A stretch of DNA of 64,000 bases from Euptelea pleiosperma (taxonomy: Eukaryota; Streptophyta; Magnoliopsida; Ranunculales; Eupteleaceae). Positions 24,084-37,000 of this stretch are shown one piece after another (the stretch's first letter is position 1; the number at the start of each line of letters is the position of its first letter). Below the pieces are notes generated by a model that was given only the letters and a program-made list of their open reading frames with translations, was not told where the DNA came from and searched no databases. Both the position numbers and the translations under genes were made by a program. The stretch spans positions 6,928,829 through 6,992,828 of the forward strand of contig CM068540.1 in assembly GCA_035048495.1 (NCBI GenBank), given 5' to 3'.

Positions 24084-24372
24084 CATAATATGAGCTAGGT
24101 GACATATTATTAGAGATTTCTGACCGTCTGCATGTTTGGCCCAACCTTAGATGGACGTACTGACCAAAAAATTAGCCTCATCAATGATTTCTAAGCGTTG
24201 GATTAGAGTCCTTTTTGACTATGGAATTTGAGCATTATTTGGGGTACAAAGATCCAAAGGTTTGAAATCACTAATCAGGATGAGTTTTTGTTTGTAGGTG
24301 CACCTAACGATTGGTAAAATATCCATGCGAGGGTCATTGTCCTCCAGGAGTATGCCACGTGGCTCATATTGT
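24084..24372. mobile_element. Foldback MITE, family 1, copy about 0.5 kb upstream of the callose synthase start
   Basis: Left arm from CATAATATGAGCTAGGTGAC, right arm ending ATGCCACGTGGCTCATATTG. It lies 517 bases before the ATG. Its right arm brings a CACGTG (G-box core) into the promoter region. Confidence 0.75.
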
Positions 24373-24639
24373 GGGCGGTGGGTCAGCAAAGTTCTACTTT
24401 CATCTGGTATGGGGGTGTTCTAGTAATTAGATTAAGTTCGTGAAGCGCACGCGAGACATTTTAAAATGAAAATGGCCCATCCGTAATATCGAAAGAAATC
24501 TCAGGTATTGTTAAAACGAATATCCATGTAACTGGCCCACTTACCAGTAGAAACCAGGTTTATTACTTGTTCTTCTTCTTTACGCCAATGTTCTACTTCT
24601 CCCATTGCTTTTTTCCTTCCTGGTTTGCTTAAAGTAGAA

Positions 24640-24888
24640 GCCAATCGCGCGCTGTCTCTCTGTCTCTTTTTCCCTCTGCTCTTGCACTTATCTCAGCTAG
24701 GGTTTTCGTTGTTCTCACTGGTACGCTCTTCTCTGCAACTGATCTCTGAACTTTTATCTTCTTTAATGGCGATTTCATCTCTATTTCAAGTTTTCAACTG
24801 AAATCTACTTCATTTCTCAGCTGAGAATGTGTGAATAAGGTTTAAACAGCGAAGAAAGGCGTTTTGGGTTCTTCGTTACGGTTTGAAA
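24640..24888 (+). promoter_or_regulatory. Putative 5' UTR / proximal promoter of the callose synthase gene
   Basis: The 250 bases before the ATG are CT-rich and contain TAGGGTTTTC near 24699, a telo-box-like motif common in plant 5' leaders. A possible 5'-UTR intron runs from the GTACGC after CACTG (about 24721) to TTTCTCAG near 24820. No TATA box was assigned. The extent and the UTR intron are inference. Confidence 0.4.
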
Positions 24889-25081
24889 ATGTCTTCTAGA
24901 AGGGGTAATGAGCCGCCGCCGCCGCCACCGCAGAGGCGAATCATGCGGACTCAGACCGCTGGAAATCTAGGAGAGTCGATCTTCGACAGTGAGGTCGTTC
25001 CATCATCTCTTGTTGAGATTGCTCCGATCCTTCGTGTCGCCAACGAAGTCGAATCCAGCAACCCTAGGGTTGCTTATCTAT
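24889..25081 (+). CDS. CALS3: Callose synthase exon 1
   Basis: Encodes residues 1-64 plus the first base of codon 65. A proline run (PPPPPP) after MSSRRGNE is followed by [15 protein letters not shown] and [20 protein letters not shown]. The donor is CTAT|gtaag. An open frame continues about 280 bases into the intron but has no family match, so the splice is preferred. Confidence 0.93.
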
Positions 25082-28000
25082 GTAAGATCTTATCTCTGTT
25101 TGGTTTTAGACGTTTAGTAGATTTTTGTTGCATTTCTGTAAAATTTGTGTGGTTCTCTGTTGTATTCTCCATATTATTGAGTATAATGCGTTTATCAAGA
25201 GTAAACCTGAAATTCTCTCTCTGTTTTTTTTTTTTTACGATTAAAAAGGAGCATCCTTCAAAATCTCGGCTTGTACATGATTCAAAAGGGCCCTATTTGA
25301 AGCAAGATAAAGCTTGCTTTTATAACTATATATGCCTTTTTTTTATATATCTTTTATAGCAAATAAAAGATAAACAATAAATATAGCTTAATTATGCAGT
25401 TACTTTGTCTATCAGCACATCATTTTTTTTCCAGCTTCTTGATAGTTGATGCATCAACGTACAGCTGAGCGAGACTGGGATTTTAAACCTTGCAAAGAAG
25501 TGCCTCACTCACTTAGTATATATCAAGTATCAAGTTTCAAGTTTCATACATATAAATAAATACCACTGTATAACCGATTAGACAAACACCTCCATGCAGA
25601 GGAGAAATCTACATATACAAAAGCAAATATCCCCTATAATGTATCTGTATATTGTGGGGAAGTGGTATTCATGGGTGTTATACTCCAAAAATCAGTCTCC
25701 TATTTATGGGTTATAAACCAGAAACAGTCCCCTATTCATGGGGGTTACAACCTAGAAATCAGTCCCCTATTTATGGGTTATAAACCACCCAAAATCAACC
25801 ATTCATGCCTTTAAGAATAGGAGTAAACATGCTTTTCATGAAGAAATTTACAAAGAAGAGTACACATGCTTGTTATAAAATAAAACAAAGCTATAACCTC
25901 TGTAAATCTCAAAAGTTAACACAACTATAGATTAACCTCATTCTTATGCTTTTGAATAACATTAGAAAACAAGAGAAAACATGCATTTAAGAGATGAACG
26001 TTCTTAGAGGGGAAGGATGTACTTACCATTTTCTCTGATTTTCTTCCTCTTTTAGTACTAGTATATTAATCTCTTTCTCATGAAGAACACTTTCCTCACC
26101 TGGAGTTCCTTCCAATTCCTTATTTCTCTCTCTATTTTCAGTTTTTCTCTCTAGGGTTTCTTTCTCTCTCTTACCTTTCTTTCTCTAGGTCTAGCAATGC
26201 CAAGTGTCAAAGTGGAGAGAGAGCTGAGTAGCTGACCTTTCCTCCCCCATTTATAGGCTTTCAAGCCAATGACTAGAGTGTATAAGCTTACACTCAAGTC
26301 AGGTTCGATATTTAGGGTATCTAGATATTTTGAGATATTTTATGTGCGTCTCTTGATTGATTATTTATGCGTATAGCGTGTCTATTGTGTGCACGGTTGA
26401 GTCCAGTTCTGTTTCTAATGTTCTCTGGGTTTGTATTTTACAATATATTTTTTTGGGCCTCGAACGATATAATACACATCCGTGAAGTGTCAAAATATGC
26501 AGGAAAACCAAAATTTCTAAAAGTTTCTTGAATAGTTAGATAATTATACTAAACTATTCTTCAAGGGTTAGTAGTGAAAATTTTACACGCAACAGGGTAA
26601 AATAGTAAATTTCATGTATACAGTGAAAGACTGATTAGATACCAGCCACGTCCCTCTGATCATCTGAGTCATTACATGTATGTCTCACGTGCATAAGCTT
26701 TGGTTGTAATAGTAGGTTTCGTACCTTAAAAATTCAATTTATCCCCCCCTCTCTCCTTTTCTCTCTTCTTAACCCTTGGTTAGTATTAATAATCTATTCT
26801 AGGTTAAATAACAATAACAAAAACTTCTCATGTAGAATAAATCAACGTTTTTCGCCTTTTTTCTAATTTTCTTATTGAAATTATTCTATATTTATTTAAC
26901 TACATAATTTAGAAGTCGTGCTCATAAAGTTTAAGCCCTAAGCCTCATGGTTTAGGTTATTGAAGCGCCTTTCCCCACTCCTCTACCTTTAAGAAATTTT
27001 TTGCCTTGGGCTTCTCAGTTGGGCTGCAGTTTTTGAAATGAGAGTGGAGAAGTTATAAATTCCTTCTTTGGTTCCATCAGAGTGGCTAATTCCAATGAAG
27101 CAAAAATCAAAGCTAGGTTTCAAGGAATTTTTTTTAAAGATAACTTCTAGGGTTCTTTGTTGGTACGAGGTGATTTGGCTAATGCAATTAAGTGGTTTGG
27201 TAGTGGTGATCCGTATAATTGGAGTGGGAATGTGGTAGATTACATTTGGGACTAAGGCAAAGGATGGACAATTATTTTCTTTCACACTTAGGAGTGCAAA
27301 TAATTGCGTGGATCCCATAGCAGGAGATGGTGTAAAAAGAGAGTCGTTGTACATTAGGAATACTCTTCCTAAATTTGTTCCTTTTACATTAATAGACTAT
27401 AATTTTGGGAGTGCAAATAATTTGGGAGGTAGGCAAAGGATAGACCATTATCTTCTCAGTTCTCACATAAACTTAGGAGTCCAAATAAATTTGTAGACTT
27501 CTTAACAAGAGATGGTGTGGACATGTTATCGTTGTACATTAGGAATTCTCTTCCTAGCTTGTGTACTTTGTACAATGATATAATACAATTCAAATTGTTG
27601 ACCTAAAAAAATATTATGTTATATTTTGCATAAGTCATAACTGTTAACTTACTTTGAGGGCACATATCGTGAATATAAAATGAATTAAGACATTAATGTT
27701 AGACTCTTAGGTTTCTGAACACACATAAAAACAACTATGCATGACTCTACAACACTTCCAACCTTTACATCAAGCCAAATATTTGAAGCTCTGTTTAAAT
27801 TAAAGCTCACCTAGTGACTGTCAGTAGTTTGTAGGTTTTTTCACCTACTTAAATTTTGTATACCCATATTGAGATGTTGGTTGAGGTAGATTTTTTCAGT
27901 CCAAATTGGGTTTAAATCTAGTGAGTTAACTGTTTAAGGGGTCGACGGCTTGTTCCCTTGCTTGATGTTAGTAACAATTCAAAATTACTTAGTTATTGGA

Positions 28001-31000
28001 TTTTTCTATGGGCAAGTTCATTCTCTTATTTTACAATGCTATCACCTTTTTACTAGTTCATCCTCGATTTCATTTGTGTTTGTTGGCATCTTATTTGTGA
28101 TTTGCTTGTAGTGTGTACTTCACGTTGCTTTCCTTGTTGTTTTGTCAAATCTGATACATATCAATGCCGATATTGGGAATAGGTCGCTTTTATGCCTTTG
28201 AGAAAGCTCACAGGTTGGACCCTACGTCTAGTGGACGAGGTGTTCGTCAATTTAAGACTGCACTTCTACAACGTCTAGAAAGGGTAAGCACTATGTTCTC
28301 TTGTTATGAATGACTAAAGCTGTCTACCTTATTTTCTAGTTCATACACTTGTTTATTAGCATGGTATGATATTAATTTAATGTAGTGCTAAACAATATCT
28401 TTTCATTATTTCATCGTAGCAGAGTGGGTAAGACCAACTTTTATGTGAGGAGAATATTTGGGAATGAATCCTGATGTCTATTTCGCAATAGTTCTTTCCA
28501 TGCCGAAAAAATGAAGATAAGAAAAAAAAATGGATAATTGTTCTCTTCTTTCACATCATAGATAAAAGAATTTCATTTCATTCTTTTTTATCCCTTTTCT
28601 GTTTTTCTTCGTACTCACGGCTACACTGAAAAGCCCTTCCATGTTATTGGGTACACTGACTTGAATTACCTCTTTGTTGAACGTGGTGACTTGATTGATC
28701 TTATTATTTATTTACTGCTTGCATGTTATTCTGCAAACTTTGGCATGATCTATTTTGCTTTGTATCAAATTGAATAAGGCACACAAAACAGACAATCGGT
28801 TCCCAAAATGGGAAATGGAATGATTCAAGTTTATTTATCACTTCGATCCATAATGACGCACTTTCAGATGTGATATCTGATGATGTAACAATGACACAGA
28901 CATGTGTCATGCCCCAAATCCGGGTACTCAAATTCAACCCAGATATCCGTAGGGACGATCCGTACCGGAATCCGTACATGATTTGGAAAGCCTAAGTAAT
29001 TACTATAATTCAGTAAACTCAGTCACTCAATTCATTTATGAATCTAACTTAGAGTTTTAGCTTAAATTAATTATTTACTAATGCGGAAGCGTATTAATGT
29101 TATAGTGAAATAAACAAAGTCAAACTTGAAGTCAAATTAAGTCAAAATTTTAATTTGGTCAAAGTCATTGATTAGGGTCTTTATGATTGTCTAGAATTTA
29201 TATTAAACATCTTTTGTGAAAGCACTAACCAAAACATTCATTTGATAGCGTTTTGAGAAATATTTTTCGTGGTTGAAGGAAGAACGGTTAACTTTTGGTC
29301 AATTTTCGAAGATGGTCAAAAGATTTATTTCTTTCAAGGGTTTTACTCTAAAAAACATAAAAAACAACTTTAACAAAGGCACTTTCGCCAAAAATGATGT
29401 TTTATAATTCTTTTAGTTGTTTTACAAGTATCCAAAATTCTCTAAAAGTGACCGGCATGATTCGGGGGTCAATTCAAAGCGAAATCTAGCAAGTGGTATA
29501 TGCATTTCATAGTGCTCGAAATTTACGATCTTTCTATTAATAATATATCATAGGTTCTGATTTACAAATGAAAGAAAAAGTCAAAACAAAATTCGAAATT
29601 TTTAGAAATTTGTAATTGATAATCAGTCAGTAAAACAGGTTCATAGGGCAGCCCTGATTGAATTTGGCGACGAGCCACATATTTCTAGAAAGCTAACTCA
29701 AAGTTCCACATTTTTTGTGTTCGGCCGAAAGATAGATTTCCATTGTAAGTTGGTCAAAAACGCAGTCGAAGTTGACTAGTATGTGCTGTTTGTGTCGAAC
29801 AATAACTATTACGTTCACTTTGCAGAGTTCCACAGAACAGAAAACACTAAATTAAATTCTCAAACAATTTTGTAAAATACTACAACTAGTTCTGAAACAA
29901 ACCCCTTTGCTGCATTATTTCGATCTCGGGAGAATATTTGACGAATATTCTTGTCTAGGATGTCGAGTAAATCTATTAACCCGAAAGTTGATAAAAGTAT
30001 TGAAACATGAATTAAAGTATTTCAATCAATCATAACATGACCAAATAACCTTTAAACATGTATAAATATTAAAAGTAAGAAAAAGAAATAAATCCTAATC
30101 CTCGAACTCCCTGTTAATGGGCTCGTCTTCAACCTCTTCTATGAAATCTGAAATTTTGTCCGGTATAAACCGTGAGCTAAAAGCCTAGTAGAAACCACAG
30201 TACACCACATATACAAGATATAAATTCGATATTTCATGCATCTCATACTAGCATCACATTCATACACATATGAGATCTTAAATTAATAAACATGACATAA
30301 ATGAACAAAAAGAATAAAGAAGCAAATATGCTTTATTTACTCTACAACCCACTCATTGGGTCTCCTCCTTCTCACATTGGGAGCAGTTCTTAAGCTCTCT
30401 TCTGCAGGGGGTTTGGGGCTTTTCACCCAAAGGCTCCTAGGCCTTTCTTGCTTAAAATAAATCGTACTTCAACTAACTAAAATGTACTTCACCATATCTG
30501 AATGGGAGGAAGTCATTATTTTCACAATCTTTTCTCTATCAGAATTATTAGGTAATTAGAGTTTCATGGAGAATGAGAGAGAAGAATTGGAGAGAAAGAT
30601 GGAATCATATGGAGCAATACAACATTCTCTCCATATGTCCCCTAATATATATAACATAAAACAGTAAGAACAAAATTACCGAAATACCCCTAAGAAATGT
30701 ACAGACGTTGTGCGGTGGCTCGGCCCCCGAACCCCTAGTGGCCTTTGGCCGTGACCCCTAGTGGCCTTAGGTCGATACATTAATTACATTAACAATAATA
30801 ACTAATACTCCCCCTCAAAGTTGGAGTAAACATCACGCATCTCCAGCTTTGAACAAATCAATTCTAGAAGAGCTTTGAACAAGTCCTTTGTGAACATATC
30901 TGTTAACTGACCATCTGTCTTCACATACGGAGTAGAGATGTCACCACAAATCACTTTGTCTCCAACAAAGTGACAATCTATCACAATGTGCTTCATCCTC

Positions 31001-34000
31001 TCACAAAACATTGGATCTGAGGCTGTATGAATAGCCACAGTACAACTTCATAGGAATATCCACTCTAAAACCCAATTCTTGAAGAAGATGCTTCAACTAG
31101 ATCAGCTTACAACTCGAATGAGCCACTGCTTTATATTCAACTTCCGTACTAGATCTAACAACCACATATTGTTTCTTACTCCAAGACAATAGGTTTCCAC
31201 TAAGAAACGTGCAGTAACCCGTGGTTGACCTTCTGTCAAAAGGTGAACCGGCCCAGTTAGCATATGTATAACCAACTACTCTGAGATGACCATGAGATCA
31301 ATACAACAAACCATGAACATGAGCACCTTTTAAGTACCTGACTACACGGATAACTGCATCCCAATGTGGAACACGAGATGATTGCATAAATTGACTAATC
31401 ACACTAACCGCAAAAGAGATGTTAGGTTTGGTAATAGTAAAATAGTTCAACATGCCTACAAGTCTCCTATATTGATGTGGATCATCAAAAAATCACTCTG
31501 ATCATATACAAGCTTTGTATTAGGGTCCATCGAAGTATCAACTTGTTTTGACCCCTATAAACTTCTTGAGAATATCAAGAATATATTTCCATTGAGACAA
31601 ACTGATCCCCTGGCTTGATCTGGCACTCTCAATGCCTAGAAAATATCGAAGCTTTCCTGAGTCTTTAAGATGGAATTGTCTCTACAGAAACTCCTTTAAA
31701 CACTGATTACCTTCAGTGTCATCTCCTTTAACCACTATGTCATCAACGTATACAACCAACACAATGGTTCGATCACATGTTTTCTTCACAAAGACAGAAT
31801 GATCGGATTGACACTGTGTCAATCCAAACTGAACTGCAACCCCACTGAATCTTCTAAAGATGCACGTGGTGATTGCTTCAGCCCATAAATCACCTTCTTC
31901 AGGCAGCACACACTCCCAGACTCCCCCTAAGAAACAAACCCAGGTGGTTGCTTCATATAGGCCTCTTCTTGTAGATCGTCATGCAAAAAGGTATTCTTTA
32001 CATCAAGTTGATGCAACGACCAATGCAAAGAATATGTTAGGAAAATAATCACACGAATATAGGCAATCTTGGCAATCGGTGAAAATGTCTCACTATAATT
32101 AACACCATAAGACTGAGTATACCCTTTAGCAATAGGACATGCCTTCAATCTCTCGATAGACCTATCCGGGAGGAACATCATAGTGTACACCCAGCGACAA
32201 CCAACAACTTGCTTCGCCATAGGTAAAGTAACCAGATCCCATGTACTATTAGAATGTATGCATCTATATCAGCAACCATAGCCTCACGCCACCCAAAATA
32301 GGAAAGGGATTCCTGAAGATTGTAGGAACAAACAGACAACGCAAAAGCAATGAAAGAACGATAAGGAAAAGATGAATCCGGTAGGATTCATTTGTACCAG
32401 AAGAGATCTTTCTGTGAGACAAGTGTAAAGGAAATGAAGAAAAATAGATAAGAGGAAGAAAAAATCAGATTCGCTCTGATACCATGTTAGATTTCATAGT
32501 ATTAGGGTTTGAGAGAGGGAGAGATATGGAGAGAATGAGAGTTGGAGTCGAACTAAGTTGTTCGGCCTCCTCTTGTTATTATATATATGTATCCCACTTA
32601 AGTGGGTATAACTAAGAAGCTTTAGTTGCACCCACCAATCACAACCACACACCCACACGTTACATAGAAAAACTCTTACACTCCCCCTCAAGCTTGAGGG
32701 CACATATCAAACATGCCCAGCTTGGTACACAAAGTAGAAAAAGACGAACGAGGTAAGGCCTTCGTCAACACATCACCAAATTGGTTTGCGGAGCTGATAT
32801 ATGGTGTGGTGATTCGTTTGCTCAAGACCATATCACGGATGAAGTGACAATCAACTTTGATATGCTTGGTTCTCTCATGGAATACCGGGTTGCTGTCAAT
32901 GTAATTGGTTGCTTGATTGTCACAGTACATTGGCATAGGAGAAGGAATCACAAACCCCATTTCTTAAAGGATTGAACCCACACCATCTCACATGCCGTGT
33001 GTGCCATAGCTCTGTACTCTGCTTCGGCACTAGAACGAGCAACAACACTTTGCTTCTTACTATTCCAAGTAACAAGATTCCTACCAACAAAACGTACAAT
33101 AGTCTGAGGTAGAGTGACGATCAGTGCGACTACCAGCCCAATCAGCATCAGAGAATCCAGTCACAGTCATAGACTTGGACGGACGATACAACAATCCATT
33201 TCCCGGAGTACCTTTCAGATAACGTAATATACGGATAACGACATCCCAATGGGGCTGTCGTGGAGCATGTATAAACTGACTAACCAACCCAACAGAAAAC
33301 GTGATGTCTGGACGCGTAACCGTAAGATAGATAAGCTTCAAAACCAACCAACGATACCGACTAGGATCCCCATAGACCTCTCCCTGCTCAGCATTAAGCT
33401 TAACCGTTAGATCCATAGGTGTGTCAATTGGTTTCGAACCAAGGGTAGCAATCTCAGATAGAAGATCTAGCACATACTTGCGCTACGAAAGTGTGATGCC
33501 TGTCTTGGACCGAGCAACTTCAATGCCCAAAAAATACCGAAGGAGGCCCAAGTCCTTGGTATGAAACTACTGTGACAAATACGTTTTCAGATCAGAGATG
33601 CCTCTAGAATCACTGCTAGTGAAGATGATATCATCCTCATATACGATCAAACAAATAACCCAGAAGACGATGTTTTGACAAACACGGAGTGATTAGACAC
33701 GGAGCGAATGAACTCATAACGCAGCACAACCGAACCGAATTTATCAAACCAGGCACGCAGTGATTGTTTCAGTCAATAAATTGCCTTTTTGAGGCGGCAA
33801 ACTAATGAGGGCTGTCCGGAATATATATATATATATATAAAGCAACCACCTATATATATATATAGGTGGTTGCTTTACACCTCCTCCTGCAAGTCACCAT
33901 GTAAGAAGGCATTCTTGATGTTCAACTGGTACAGTGGCCAATCACAACATACGGCCACTGAAATAAGAACTCGAACATAGTTCAAACGAGCAACCAGGGA

Positions 34001-37000
34001 GAAGGTCTCCAAATAATCCACACCAAACGTCTGAGTATAGCACTTAGCAACCAAGCGCGCCTTAAGGCACTGAACCGTACCAACATGAAGATATTTGATG
34101 GTAAACACCCAACGACAGCCAACAGTCTTTTTCCTGGAGGGAGAGGAGCAAGTACCCAAGTATCATTTGTGTGAAAGGCAGAGCTATCTACTCATCCATA
34201 GCAAGTTTCCAACCAGGAGACATGAGTGCCTGCATATAAGTGCTAGGGACAGAAACAATAGACAAAGACAAGGCAAAACTCCTAAAGGTAGGAGATACAA
34301 AATCAGCAATGAGATGACGAGCAATATCACCCCAATAGGGTTTGGTACATGCATATGAAACATAAGTGTCTGAGCAATTGCCAACAGATGTCGATGCTTA
34401 CGTTCTACAACACCATTTTGTTGGGAGGTATGAGCACACGATGTCTGATTAATAATGCCATAGTCAGCACAAAATGTCTGAATAGAAGATTGCATGTATT
34501 CTAAAGCGTTATCAGGCCGGATAATCTTGATCGGCTTGCCAAATTGAACTGAGATCTTGTGATAGAAGGTGAACAAAGCACGAGGCAATTCCGAGCGATC
34601 CTTTAATAAAAATAGCCATGTCACGAGAGTAATCATCCACAAAAGTCACAAAATAATGAAAATCATATAAACTCTTTATTTGAGATGGACCCTAAATATC
34701 CGTGTAAATTACATCAAATGGACTAGATTGACGACTATCAATGCGACTAGGAAAAGAACTATGGTGATACTTGCCTAATTGACAAGCTTCACAATCTAAA
34801 ACAGCCGCATAACTCAAGTGAGGACATGGTTTTAAAATTCGACAAAATTTGGCGAAATTAGCCAAATTAATTCCGAATTAAAGTATACATGTATTAAAAA
34901 ATTTACAAAAATTCGCCGAATTAATTCGAAGTAAACAGTAAAATTCGGCTAATTTCTCGATGTTTGGCCTTTTTTTATTACAAAAATTGTAAAAATTCAT
35001 CGAATTAATTCGTTTAATTCGAAGTAAACAGTTAACTTAGAGAAGTTGAGAGAATTTTTACCAAAACATTGGTAAACACATTGATTTTTAAGGATATGAG
35101 AAAACAAGCATGATAAAACACTTATAACTTATTATTTCATAAAAACAACTATTTAGAGCAACCTAAGCAAGATTAATATCGTTTCACTTATTTTGGCAAA
35201 AACTCTTTAAACTTCTCTAAGTTGGCGAATTTTTACAGAAATTCTCTAAATCGAATTGAACTTCCCCGAATTAATTTCGAATTTTAACTGACCGAAGTCT
35301 AATAAGGCGAAGTCGAAGTTTAGAACCTTATGAGGAACAACTCGATGCAAATTAGACAAAGACGGATGACTTAAACGAAAATGCCACTGAAGAGGGGTCA
35401 CGGAGGCGCTTAACGCAGAAGCAGGATGACCAGTAGCCAAGTAATATAAGTCGTCTTTTTCATATCCCAAACCAATCACCTTCTTCGTGTTGAGGTCCTG
35501 AAAAACACAAGTAGGAGAGAAGGTCACAAAGCATTGTAAAGATTTTGTAAGTTGACTAACCGAAGCAAATTAAATGGAAACTCAGGCACAAATAAAGTGG
35601 AGGCTAAAGAAACAGATGGAGTAAGGTGAACATTTGCCTTCCCCAAAACTCGACGAGTGGAGCCATCAACCAACACAATATGAGACCGAATAGATTGGAA
35701 ATCAGAGAAGATGGAGGAAATACCACACCCAAAATCTGTTTTACATCTTCTGTGCGAAAATGTTCCATTTTCATAAGATCTTCTTGACTCTTATTCAAAA
35801 GGTCCAATAGTGTATGTATATTAGACCTTTTGAGGCAATTATAGGTCTTGGAGGGCAATTTTGATTGGTCAATATGAGCACACGCCCTTGAATCAATAAC
35901 CCAGGAGAAAAGAGACTAGGCTGCCAGACACGTAAAGTTACCTGTATTAGCCATGGTGGCAGTAGATGGTGCAGAGGAGCTGGCTGTCAAAGACTGTAGC
36001 TGTTGAAAAATCTGGCTGAGCTGTGCAAAATACTCAGACGACCACTAGAGACCAGTGGGAGCCGGAGGAGGCTCAAAAGATGGAAGAGAAGATTCGTCAG
36101 AGACCTGATTAGCCCACGCAGGCTTGCCCCACTTATTCCAACAAAACTAATTTGTATGACCCGAAACACCACAGTAAGAACACTTCATATCAGCACGGCC
36201 TCGAAAACCACCATGGCCACGTCCCCCCGTCCACGAGAGAACTGAGGAGGACCATTAGAGACCAATGCTGAGGATTCCTTGGAAGAAGGAATCACATGTC
36301 CTATAGAAGCACGCCAAATGCAAGAAAAGGCATTGGTCGTTGTAGGGGGGACTCACAAGCCAAAATCTAACCCTTAAGAGCACTGTATTTAGGGTTCAGA
36401 TTGGACAAAAGCAAGGCTGCCTGAAATTCTTCACGTTGACGTTTGTGCTTATCTAGATCTGTAGTCAACGACTGATACCACTGAAGTTCCTCCCCCATAC
36501 CGCGGAGAGAACTGTAATACTCAAAGTGATTTATTGCTATGTTTTGTGGTGAACATAAACTCAAAGAAATCATAGATACGCGAAACGTTGCTCTCCTGAG
36601 AATACATCTCACGAACTGCGTCCTAGATCTCGTGAGTGTAAGAAGATAGATAACATTGGAGGAAACAGAGGGCTCCATACTGTTCCACAACCAGGTCATA
36701 ACCAACGAATTTTCACATTGCCAATCTTCATACAGTTTATCATTTTCTTTAGGAGGATCTTTGGTTAAATACTTAAATTTTTTCTTTCCCGTTAGGAAAA
36801 CTTTAACATAGTGAGACCAGGGAAGATAGTTGGTGCCATATAATTTTACAGACGTAATCTGAGCACCAATATTATCCCAAACAGGTGATCTGCCATCACC
36901 GAGACTAGTAGAAGAGCTTGAACCGGCCATCAGAAACTTCAAAAATACATAACTTCACTACAGAAACTCAGAAAAATCTGAAATTTGAAACACACACTCC

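Larger units (their letters stand above)
32688..36942 (-). pseudogene. Copia B gag-pol polyprotein, broken
   Basis: In minus order: gag (36942-36367; [28 protein letters not shown]), then [11 protein letters not shown] followed by a stop and FCW, a CCHC knuckle interrupted by a stop. GAG-pre-integrase lies at 35527-35246 ([16 protein letters not shown]) and integrase at 34642-34184 ([33 protein letters not shown], keeping Asp and Glu of the DDE triad). RT is at 34159-33875 ([29 protein letters not shown]). RNase H is at 33473-32688 ([38 protein letters not shown]). Several stops and frameshifts make it non-functional. Confidence 0.88.

Noticed and set aside
25082..25359. Open frame continuing past callose synthase exon 1.
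   Set aside because: It runs across a consensus gtaag donor into low-complexity T-rich sequence. The next family residues are found in exon 2 at 28183 in the right phase.
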